Of a DNA stretch of 64,000 bases, positions 41,066 to 48,369 are shown in pieces. The notes beneath the pieces were generated by a model. The model saw only the letters and a list, made by a program, of their open reading frames with translations. It made no database searches and was not told the origin of the DNA. The DNA lies in assembly GCA_016185525.1 (NCBI GenBank), contig JACPNK010000007.1, forward strand, positions 45,801 to 109,800. The letters are read 5' to 3'. The stretch is from Candidatus Yanofskyibacteriota bacterium (lineage in GTDB: Bacteria; Patescibacteria; Paceibacteria; 2-02-FULL-40-12; IGHO2-12-FULL-4). Both the position numbers and the translations under genes were made by a program. Every line of letters begins with the position of its first letter. Within the stretch, counting starts at the first letter, position 1.

Positions 41066-41129
41066 GCAATGGTAGTCTCGTCAGGCTCTGAACCTGAAGA
41101 TCCTGGTTCAAGTCCAGGCCCCGCAGCCA
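41055..41129 (+). tRNA. tRNA-Gln(CTG) with encoded CCA
   Basis: Acceptor TGCGGGG (41055-41061) pairs with CCCCGCA (41119-41125), followed by GCCA. The anticodon stem TCAGG/CCTGA encloses CTCTGAA, anticodon CTG. The T arm is TCCTGGTTCAAGTCCAGG-like. The first eleven bases are shared with the end of the endonuclease gene. Confidence 0.95.
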
Positions 41130-41210
41130 ACAAGGATAAGATTAGATTGAAAGGTTTAAGATTTAGAATAAAAAAACGGGCAAAGTCCGAAAGGGACTAC
41201 CCTGTGTCTG

Positions 41211-41259
41211 TATGTTAACATTGGAAATGTTGACATAGGTATATTTAATTTGCTATGAT
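41211..41259 (+). promoter_or_regulatory. Promoter with overlapping inverted repeat (operator-like)
   Basis: TTGACA (41230-41235), an 18-base spacer and TATGAT (41254-41259). A 12-base inverted repeat, TATGTTAACATT (41211-41222) with AATGTTGACATA (41226-41237), has one mismatch and covers the -35 box, as an operator would. Confidence 0.7.
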
Positions 41260-41264
41260 ATAAG

Positions 41265-41361
41265 AGGCTCGGAGGCAAGATGCGGAAGATATGGGATATC
41301 ATCTTGGCATTGTTTCCTTTAAGGTGACTACCCACAGCAGCTCCTCCGGGCTTTTTATTTT
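41265..41361 (+). ncRNA. Candidate small structured RNA upstream of typA
   Basis: The predicted transcript starts near 41265 and ends in a T-run at 41352-41361. GCTCGGAGG (41267-41275) pairs with CCTCCGGGC (41343-41351) to close the whole molecule. Inside, CAAGAT/ATCTTG and GATAT/ATATC form a bulged hairpin around 41276-41315, and GGT-GACT-ACC a smaller one. The closing stem plus T-run also acts as a terminator 36 bases before typA. It does not show the SRP, tmRNA or RNase P consensus. It could be a free sRNA or a typA leader. Confidence 0.6.
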
Positions 41362-41396
41362 GTCTAAATTTTCAATTCATCCTTAACGCATTACCT

Positions 41397-43226
41397 ATGG
41401 AAATTAGAAATATCGCAATTATAGCTCATGTGGATCACGGCAAAACAACTTTGACCGATGCCATCATGCGCCAAACCGGAGTTGGCAAAGAAGGCGTGTC
41501 AATGGACTCAAATAATCTTGAACTTGAAAGAGGTATAACTATTTACGCCAAAAACGCCTCGGTCTTTTACCCTTCGGCAGACTCAGGGTCGGGGCGAGCC
41601 CCGACAAAAATTAATATCGTGGACACTCCCGGCCACGCTGATTTTGGTTCGGAAGTTGAAAGAGTTTTGCGTTCAATTGATTCAGTTTTGCTGGTTGTGG
41701 ACGCCCAAGAAGGGCCGATGCCGCAAACCAGGTTTGTTTTGAAAAAATCTCTTGAGCTGGGACTCAAACCGATTGTGGTCATAAATAAAATAGATAAACC
41801 GGCGGCAGATCCGGTTCTTTGCGAGGAGCAGGTTTTGGAGTTGTTTTTTGAGCTTGGAGCCAATGAGGAGCAGGCCAATTTTCCGGTGGTCTACGCTGTC
41901 GGCAAATTGGGGGTTGCCAAACTTAAACTTGAGGACGAGTCAAGCGATCTCAAGCCTCTTTTGGATACGATTCTGAACTATGTGCCTTGCGCTTCCTCCG
42001 ATGAGTTGGCTAAAAAACCGCTGATGCTTCAGCCGTTTAATCTCGGCTATGACAATTTTCTTGGACGTTTGGCTGTGGCCAGAATATATGAGGGCGTGGT
42101 TCGTTCCGGGCAGAATGTTTTTATCAAGAGAGACGGCAGAGATGTCCGGCAGGGAAAAATAATTAAAATTTTTACATTCAACGGTTTGGAAAAAGTAGAG
42201 TCTCAAGAAGCCAGCGCCGGTGACGTGGTTCTGGTTGCCGGACTTCCCGATATTGAGATAGGGGAAACAGTGACTTCTGATTCGGAAGCTCGTATTTTAC
42301 CGGCAATTGCTGTTGACGAGCCGACTATTGCTTTAACTTTTTTGGTAAATAACTCTCCATTTGGCGGCAGAGAAGGAAAGTTTGTTACCTCCCGTCAGAT
42401 TCGTGAATACCTGGAACGGGAGTTGGAAGTGAACGTCGGTTTGCATATTGACTTTAGTGGTAGCGAACCCGAAAAGTCGCCTAACGGCGACCATGGGGCA
42501 GGCAGTTTTAAAGTTCTCGGGCGAGGGGAATTGCATATCTCGGTTCTGCTTGAAAACATGAGGCGAGCCGGCTATGAACTGCAAGTCTCTCAACCGCAGG
42601 TAATTATCAGGGAAATTGACGGTGTAAAAAACGAGCCCTTTGAGGAAGTGATAATAGATGTGCCGGACGAGTACAAGGGAACGATTATTGAGAGATTGGG
42701 TTCCAGGGGGTTTGTTATGACGAACATGGGCCAAAAAGGTGAAACTTTGCGGTTGTTTTTTGAGGGTCCGACAAGGGGATTGCTGGGATATCGAAACCAG
42801 TTTGTTATTGACACAAAAGGCGAGGGAATTCTTTCCTCTCGGTTTGTCGGTTTCCGTTCTTATGCCGGTGAGATAAAAAAACGTTTGGTGGGCTCAATGG
42901 TCTCTATGGCCGACGGCAAGGCTCTTGGTTTTTCTCTTTGGAATTTGCAGGATCGCGGTACTCTATATATAGGGCCGGGCACGGAAGTTTATAGTGGCAT
43001 GGTTGTCGGCAATACCGCTAAAGGCGAAGAGATGTACGTCAACCCCATAAAAGGCAAACAACTTACCAACATGCGGGCGGCCGGTTCGGATGAGTCTATT
43101 TATCTGACTCCGCCTTTTGAGCTGACAATTGAACGCGGTCTGGAAATTATGGCAGAAGACGAATATCTGGAGATAACGCCCCAAAGCGTCCGGCTTAGGA
43201 AACAAAATCTTAAGCAGAGGCAATAA
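41397..43226 (+). CDS. typA: Ribosome-associated GTPase TypA/BipA with in-frame insertion
   Basis: 609 residues. G1 is AHVDHGKT (residues 10-17), then RGITI, DTPGHADFG, NKIDK and the BipA-specific C-terminal GSRGFVMTNMGQKGETLRLF and MRAAGSDESIYLTPP. BipA assists 50S assembly and stress translation. Residues 59-70 (PSADSGSGRAPT), between SVFY and KINIVDTPGH, are an insertion encoded by a palindromic element also seen in lepA. The frame is intact. A terminator follows the stop. Confidence 0.96.
   Translation: MEIRNIAIIAHVDHGKTTLTDAIMRQTGVGKEGVSMDSNNLELERGITIYAKNASVFYPSADSGSGRAPTKINIVDTPGHADFGSEVERVLRSIDSVLLVVDAQEGPMPQTRFVLKKSLELGLKPIVVINKIDKPAADPVLCEEQVLELFFELGANEEQANFPVVYAVGKLGVAKLKLEDESSDLKPLLDTILNYVPCASSDELAKKPLMLQPFNLGYDNFLGRLAVARIYEGVVRSGQNVFIKRDGRDVRQGKIIKIFTFNGLEKVESQEASAGDVVLVAGLPDIEIGETVTSDSEARILPAIAVDEPTIALTFLVNNSPFGGREGKFVTSRQIREYLERELEVNVGLHIDFSGSEPEKSPNGDHGAGSFKVLGRGELHISVLLENMRRAGYELQVSQPQVIIREIDGVKNEPFEEVIIDVPDEYKGTIIERLGSRGFVMTNMGQKGETLRLFFEGPTRGLLGYRNQFVIDTKGEGILSSRFVGFRSYAGEIKKRLVGSMVSMADGKALGFSLWNLQDRGTLYIGPGTEVYSGMVVGNTAKGEEMYVNPIKGKQLTNMRAAGSDESIYLTPPFELTIERGLEIMAEDEYLEITPQSVRLRKQNLKQRQ
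41569..41605 (+). repeat. CCTTCGRCAGRCTCAGG insertion in typA
   Basis: CCTTCGGCAGACTCAGG (15 of 17 identical to the lepA copy) followed by the perfect hairpin GTCGGGGC-GA-GCCCCGAC (41588-41605). It is translated in frame just before the G3 motif. Confidence 0.88.
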
Positions 43227-43230
43227 AAAT

Positions 43231-43252
43231 AGGGGGCACGTGTGTGCCCCCT
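43231..43252 (+). terminator. Terminator after typA
   Basis: AGGGGGCAC, a GTGT loop and GTGCCCCCT, five bases after the stop codon. Confidence 0.8.
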
Positions 43253-43259
43253 TATGTAT

Positions 43260-43284
43260 CTTACTGAGGACTGTCCTCAGTAAG
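43260..43284 (+). repeat. Short perfect palindrome downstream of typA
   Basis: CTTACTGAGGAC (43260-43271) and GTCCTCAGTAAG (43273-43284) around one base. The remaining gap to 43539 shows a duplicated CCTGTTAAGA and is otherwise AT-rich with no ORF. Confidence 0.85.
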
Positions 43285-43539
43285 GTGGTCCGGAAGTTGC
43301 TGGGTTTAAACAGGCAAGGCCTGTTAAGATTGACCTGTTAAGACTACGAAGTGTTACCGATGCGTCTCATCTTTTGCAGTTTTGTCCCGGAAACGAAAAG
43401 CGTTTCAATTTTGTGGATAACTGGCTATTTGTTTTAATAAGTCTTTGCAATTATAATTAAGTCACTAACAAGTTTAATTAATTGCTAGTTTTGTTTCCGC
43501 TTACGAATTTTTCGTATCGGAACAAAGTCGGCAAAAACC

Positions 43540-43794
43540 ATGGAAAACAATAAACTCGGTCTGTGGGTTCTCATTGCTCTAGTGGCGGGGCTGGTCGGCG
43601 GTTACTACTACGGTAACGACAGAGGCTATAAGCAAGCCGAAGCGGATGTGAAAAAAGTTCAGGATGAAGCGGCCAAGAAAGCGGCAGATGATGCGGCTAA
43701 GGCGGCCAATCCTTTCCAGGCGGTCAATCCTTTGGAAGGCGTTGAAGCCAATCCGTTTGAAAAAGCAAAAAGCATTCTTAACCCATTTAAATAA
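43540..43794 (+). CDS. Small anchored protein with NPF/NPL repeats
   Basis: 84 residues: one N-terminal span (LGLWVLIALVAGLVGGYYYG), an alanine/lysine-rich coiled coil (KQAEADVKKVQDEAAKKAAD) and a tail with four NP-hydrophobic repeats (NPFQAVNPLEGVEANPFEKA and NPFK). It is probably exported with the tail outside. It ends six bases before a giant secreted protein gene and may act with it. No family assigned. Confidence 0.8.
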   Translation: MENNKLGLWVLIALVAGLVGGYYYGNDRGYKQAEADVKKVQDEAAKKAADDAAKAANPFQAVNPLEGVEANPFEKAKSILNPFK

Positions 43795-43800
43795 GGAACA

Positions 43801-46800
43801 ATGAAAAAACAACCATGTTGTAACAACTTAATATTGTTCTTGGTTTTAGCAGCCGGACTTTTGTTTGTGTCGGCTGTTTTTGTTTCAACTCAAGCCTATG
43901 CCGCCGAAGAAGGCGCAACTCCGCCGCCGGAAGTTGTTAAAGCCGCTCTGGAAGACTTAAGCACAGCCACCGGCCAGAAAATTACAACAAATGAACAAGC
44001 CGCTGTCTTGTGCGACGAGGAAAAATATTTCACTACTTGCGCCGATATCGGCAAAAAGCATGATTTATACGAGCCCGAGGAATTAAAGCAGGTTGACGCT
44101 TTTGTAAGCGAAATAAAAGGCAATATTGCCAGCCAACTTCAGAGTTGCCAGACGACGGAATGTTTAATTAATGTTGCCAACGAACTGGCCCAAAAAGTTA
44201 ATGCCAAGAGCCAGTCTATAGCAGCTAGTTTAGACTTAACTCCAAAAATTGTTCAGCAGAAACAAGCGGTAATCACAGCGGCTAGAGAGATCGGGGTAAG
44301 TTACGAAGATTGCCGCGCAATGGATCCTGAAACCGCGCCAATAGAATTATTAAGGGGTTGCGCCAAGTTGGCAAAAGATTCAAGAGCAAAAGAACTTATC
44401 CCTCTTGAGGCCCGGAAAGCCGCTGAAACTTATGGTGACTATGCTGACAAAATGGTTGAACTGAAAGCTTCGCTGAATAGCGGAGAATTTCAATGCGGCA
44501 ACGGCACAGTGCAAGACTGCGGTAATTTTTGTTTGAACCCGGGTGCGGAAGCGAGGGCTCGGGGCACTGCCGCTATTCCGTCGGTTTGCCGGCAGATTGC
44601 CAAAAAATTCTTCGGCGCTGACGGCGAGAAACAGCTGGAAGCTTCTTGGACTCAAGTCCAGCAAGCCCAGCAAGTTATATTTAAAAAAGCAGAAAGTATA
44701 ATTTTTACCACTATTGACGGTAAAGTTCTTTCCAGCCCCGAAACTATCGGCAAGTATATGGAAGAACAGGGCAGACGTGGTAATGTGGAAGCAGTTGAGA
44801 AGGGTATGGATTTTATGATTGCCAAGGGTTTTGTCAGTCCAAAAGAAAAAGAATATGTTTTGAAATTTGTAAAACAAGCGCGCGACCGCGGAGGCATTCC
44901 CGATTTTAATGCCTGCAGAACTAATCCGGAATCATGCCGGGACTTTATTCCGGAAGATCAAAGAGACAAATTTGAAGCTGGCACTCAAGTCGACCAAATT
45001 ATGAGGCAGGAAATCGGCTTTGATCCGTTTGAATGTGAAAAAGGCAGGTTTGATCCGGCTATCGGCCAAAAATGTTTGGAAGGTTCAAGAAGAGCTTTGC
45101 CCAAACTGGAAGCTTTAAAGGGCAAATACAAAGGAATAGAGTTTATTATTGCTGATATCCAAAAACACGTTGCCCAGGGAGAAGAATTTGAAAAAAGAAA
45201 AGGCGAGATTCAGCAAGTCTTTCAGGGACAAGGCGGCCCAGGCGGCTGTAAATCGGAACAGGAATGTTTTAGTTATTGTTCCGACCCGACTCACGGTCCG
45301 GAGTGTATCGCTTTTGGCGCCAAACAAGGCGTGTTCAGGGGCGATGAGGCGGTCCAAAAATTCCAGCAATTCAACCAAAATGTTCAAGTGTCTCAACAAC
45401 AGCAGCAACAACAGACTTTTTATCCTAACCAAGGATTTCCAGGACAAGGTTATGGTGTGCAGGGTGGGTTCCCCGGACAAGGATTTGGAGTACAGGGTGG
45501 TTTTCCGGGACCGGGACTGGGAGGATTTAGCGGTTGTTCACCATCCTTGATCAATCTTCTGGGCTTCGGTTGCCATCAGATGTCCACGGATTCTTCCGGC
45601 AGGCAAGTATTTTGCAACGACAATATGTCCAAGTCAGCCAAAGAGGGAGATAGCGCAAGTACAGCCGGATGTCCGGGCGCTGGCGGGGGGTATCCCGGCG
45701 GTCCCGGCCCTGGGTTTGGCGGTCCGGTTGGCCAAAGTCCGGAATGTTTTGCCGCCATTCAGTCGGGTAATTTAGAAAAAGCCAAAGCGGCTTGTTATGT
45801 GCCTCCTCCTTCGGGGCAGGTTATTCCTCCGAGAACTCCTTTTTGCCCAACCGTAGCATATGTTGAATGTCCGGCTGGTCAGTTTAAAGAGTCATATAGA
45901 AATGGTGAGGGATGCTGGGTGGAAGGACCATGCCGTCCTGTGCCGTCTTACTCTCCGGCTCCGGGAGGTTACTCTTGTCCGGCCGGCCAGTGGTGGGATG
46001 GCGCGACCAGCTCCTGCACTTCAAGCAGTTCCTGCGGTTACGGCCAATATTGGGATCCGGGAGCGCAAAGATGCAGATCAAGCACGGAGGCAGTCAGTCC
46101 GTATCCATATCCGAGCTATACTCCTTATTCCTACAGCTCTTGTTCGCAATCATTGACTAACCTTCTTGGCAACGGCTGCCATCAGATGTACACAGACTCT
46201 ACCGGCAAACAAATTTTCTGCAACAGTGAGATGACCAAATCGGCCAAAGAAGGCGATACCGCAACTACGGCTGGATGTGCGGGTGGTTATCAACCCTACC
46301 CGAGCTACTCGCCGTATCCGACATATTCGCAACCGGCCGGCGGTCTTAAGGGGTGCTTCTATACGAATGCATCCAAGAATGGACAATCCCCCGGTTATAC
46401 AGTTTGGTGCGAAAGAGATTATTACAACTGTCATCAGGGCGACCGTTCCGGCGCTACAGTTAGTTTAGACGGTCTTTCTCTCGGCTCGCCAAGCAATTGT
46501 GAAAACGGCTGGCCGACAACAAGTTATACACCTTATCCGACCGGCAGTTACACACCACCTCCAAGTTGTCCGTCCGGCCAGTGGTGGGACTACGCAAGAA
46601 GTGTTTGTACTTCTTCGTCAACATATTCGCCTTACCCGACAACTTCCAGCGTTTGTCCGTCCGGCTCTCACAACATGGGTTCATATTGTATGTCTGATTC
46701 TGATGGCACAAAATGCGGTCCTTTGAATTCAGCCAGCACCAGCGGATTCGGCTCTTGCTCTACTTATACGAATTCTACGAGTTACACACCGTACCCGACT

Positions 46801-47460
46801 TACTCAACAACGCCAAGCGGAAGTTGTACCGGCACCAGTGAGTCAGCTTGCACGGCCGTAACAAATTGCAGATGGGTGCAGGGCAGCAGCGCAAACAGCA
46901 GTTACTGTTACAACTCAGGCGGCAGCGGAACAACTTACACGCCTTACCCGACAACTACCGCCAGCAGTTCTTGTCCCAGCGGCTCTCACAACATGGGTTC
47001 ATATTGTATGTCTGATTCTGATGGCACAAAATGCGGTCCTTTGAATTCAGCCAGCACCAGCGGATTCGGCTCTTGCTCTACTTATACGAATTCTACGAGT
47101 TACACACCGTATCCGACTTACTCAACATCTGGTACTACCTATTCTCCATATCCAACTTATAGTTCAACACCGTATCCGACCACAGAGTATACGCCTCCTC
47201 CAACCACTACCTATTCACCTCCACCGACGACGGAATATATCCCGCCAACCACCATTTACACTCCACCACCAGAATCTACAACGACTACTGTTCCGCCATC
47301 CAGCTTTGACACAAAAGCTCATCAAATGGCTATGGCTAGAACAATTATGGCTTGCGCCGATTCCGGCGGTTCGTGGAATGCCGGAACGGCAAGTTGCCAG
47401 CCGGCAAACAGCGGATTCTTTGCCAATGTCCTCAAGATATTCTCAAGGTTTATAAGGTAA
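43801..47460 (+). CDS. Giant secreted cysteine-rich repeat protein
   Basis: 1219 residues with a signal peptide (LILFLVLAAGLLFVSAVFVS, cleavage near AYA-AEE). The first half is helical with paired cysteines (CNGTV-type CGNGTVQDCGNFC). A glutamine-rich stretch and a Gly/Pro-rich part (GFPGQGYGVQGGFPGQG) follow. The second half alternates cysteine modules with Tyr-Pro-Thr-Ser linkers (SYTPYPTYS). Two modules share the pattern NLLGxGCHQMxTDSxGxQxF, encoded at about 45535-45680 and 46135-46280. Another module, CPSGSHNMGSYCMSDSDG, occurs twice with identical DNA. It is likely a surface adhesin or fibre; function unknown. Confidence 0.85.
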   Translation: MKKQPCCNNLILFLVLAAGLLFVSAVFVSTQAYAAEEGATPPPEVVKAALEDLSTATGQKITTNEQAAVLCDEEKYFTTCADIGKKHDLYEPEELKQVDAFVSEIKGNIASQLQSCQTTECLINVANELAQKVNAKSQSIAASLDLTPKIVQQKQAVITAAREIGVSYEDCRAMDPETAPIELLRGCAKLAKDSRAKELIPLEARKAAETYGDYADKMVELKASLNSGEFQCGNGTVQDCGNFCLNPGAEARARGTAAIPSVCRQIAKKFFGADGEKQLEASWTQVQQAQQVIFKKAESIIFTTIDGKVLSSPETIGKYMEEQGRRGNVEAVEKGMDFMIAKGFVSPKEKEYVLKFVKQARDRGGIPDFNACRTNPESCRDFIPEDQRDKFEAGTQVDQIMRQEIGFDPFECEKGRFDPAIGQKCLEGSRRALPKLEALKGKYKGIEFIIADIQKHVAQGEEFEKRKGEIQQVFQGQGGPGGCKSEQECFSYCSDPTHGPECIAFGAKQGVFRGDEAVQKFQQFNQNVQVSQQQQQQQTFYPNQGFPGQGYGVQGGFPGQGFGVQGGFPGPGLGGFSGCSPSLINLLGFGCHQMSTDSSGRQVFCNDNMSKSAKEGDSASTAGCPGAGGGYPGGPGPGFGGPVGQSPECFAAIQSGNLEKAKAACYVPPPSGQVIPPRTPFCPTVAYVECPAGQFKESYRNGEGCWVEGPCRPVPSYSPAPGGYSCPAGQWWDGATSSCTSSSSCGYGQYWDPGAQRCRSSTEAVSPYPYPSYTPYSYSSCSQSLTNLLGNGCHQMYTDSTGKQIFCNSEMTKSAKEGDTATTAGCAGGYQPYPSYSPYPTYSQPAGGLKGCFYTNASKNGQSPGYTVWCERDYYNCHQGDRSGATVSLDGLSLGSPSNCENGWPTTSYTPYPTGSYTPPPSCPSGQWWDYARSVCTSSSTYSPYPTTSSVCPSGSHNMGSYCMSDSDGTKCGPLNSASTSGFGSCSTYTNSTSYTPYPTYSTTPSGSCTGTSESACTAVTNCRWVQGSSANSSYCYNSGGSGTTYTPYPTTTASSSCPSGSHNMGSYCMSDSDGTKCGPLNSASTSGFGSCSTYTNSTSYTPYPTYSTSGTTYSPYPTYSSTPYPTTEYTPPPTTTYSPPPTTEYIPPTTIYTPPPESTTTTVPPSSFDTKAHQMAMARTIMACADSGGSWNAGTASCQPANSGFFANVLKIFSRFIR
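46663..46793 (+). repeat. Exact 131-base direct repeat, copy 1
   Basis: Identical base for base to 46981-47111, offset 318 bases (106 codons), so the duplication keeps the frame. Identity resumes after one mismatch for another 15 bases. Confidence 0.97.
46981..47111 (+). repeat. Exact 131-base direct repeat, copy 2
   Basis: Second copy of the module encoding GSHNMGSYCMSDSDGTKCG. The complete identity, including third positions, points to recent duplication or gene conversion. Confidence 0.97.
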
Positions 47461-47479
47461 CAGGGTAAAGCAAGAAAAA

Positions 47480-47505
47480 CAAAAGCGCCTGAAAGGGCGC
47501 TTTTG
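47480..47505 (+). terminator. Terminator after the giant secreted protein
   Basis: CAAAAGCGCC (47480-47489), a 6-base loop, GGCGCTTTTG (47496-47505). Confidence 0.85.
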
Positions 47506-47541
47506 TAATATTGGCCAACAATGTTAAAATAAAGCAGAACT

Positions 47542-48369
47542 ATGGTTAAAGAAACAACTCGTAAAAATAAGTTGAAATATTCGGTGGAAGCCGTCTATGT
47601 GGGGGAATCCATTGACTTGAAAAAAGTCCAGGAGAGTCTTAAGCAGTATGCTTTTCTTAATCGTGACCACCCGTTGGCTTTGCGTATTCTCAAAGACCAA
47701 TATCTGGTTTTAACAAAATTTGGCGTGGTGGTTTTTTGGAACATACAGGAAAAGTTAAGAAAGCAAATTGCCAAAGAACTTAACCCTTTTGTCAGAAGCA
47801 AAAAAGAGTCTTATCCTTATCAGGAAAAAATAAAAGTTGTAGTCGGCACAGCCGTTGACCGGGTTCTTTTTGGCAGGGTTGACTTGGCCGAGCTTTCGGT
47901 AGATAAAATTAAAATCATTTCCTATGTTCTGGCTCAATCGTCTGCCTTGGATCGTTACGAAGATGACATAGAAGCAAACTTGGTGAATCTGGAAGGATTT
48001 ATGGAAAGCCTGAAAACCAAAGGCAGAGTGATGCTTAAAGAAAAAGATTTGTTGAGGCAGATAGGCAGTACCTTTTCCGTGAAACAAACGACAGTCGCCC
48101 ATCTTTCCTTGTTTGATAAACCGGACGAGGTTTGGGAGTCGCCTGAATTGGAGACTCTTTATCATCGTTTGCATTTAGAGTTCGAGTTGCAGGATAGGTT
48201 TGATGTTTTAGATGAGAAGATTGATTTTCTATCTGAAAATACAAAAATGCTGATGGACTTTGTGATTGAAAAAAGAGGTAATTTTTTAGAGCTGGTGATT
48301 ATTATTCTCATTGCCGTGGAAATTGTTTTGTTTGTGGTAGATATTTTCCCTAAACTTAAATTGTGGTAA
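47542..48369 (+). CDS. RMD1/DUF155 family protein
   Basis: 275 residues matching DUF155 (RMD1/Sif2 group): FGVVVFWNIQEKLRKQIAKE, then SQSSALDRYEDDIE-like AQSSALDRYEDDIEANLVNL, and the C-terminal ELQDRFDVLDEKIDFLSENT followed by one membrane span (LVIIILIAVEIVLFVVDIF). Family members in eukaryotes are mitochondrial membrane proteins; the bacterial role is unknown. It overlaps the next gene by 7 bases. Confidence 0.88.
   Translation: MVKETTRKNKLKYSVEAVYVGESIDLKKVQESLKQYAFLNRDHPLALRILKDQYLVLTKFGVVVFWNIQEKLRKQIAKELNPFVRSKKESYPYQEKIKVVVGTAVDRVLFGRVDLAELSVDKIKIISYVLAQSSALDRYEDDIEANLVNLEGFMESLKTKGRVMLKEKDLLRQIGSTFSVKQTTVAHLSLFDKPDEVWESPELETLYHRLHLEFELQDRFDVLDEKIDFLSENTKMLMDFVIEKRGNFLELVIIILIAVEIVLFVVDIFPKLKLW

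Noticed and set aside
40110..41129. Group I intron carrying the LAGLIDADG gene within a tRNA
   Set aside because: Only 33 bases precede the ORF and its end overlaps the tRNA start, leaving no room for an intron core; the downstream tRNA is complete by itself.
41265..41361. SRP RNA (4.5S) or 6S RNA identity for the small RNA
   Set aside because: The expected SRP GGAA-loop domain with its AGCAGCC partner is not arranged correctly, and the length is too short for 6S; left as unidentified.
45149..46726. Several overlapping plus- and minus-strand ORFs in the fibre protein gene
   Set aside because: Shadow frames produced by repetitive Tyr-Pro-Ser/Thr codons.
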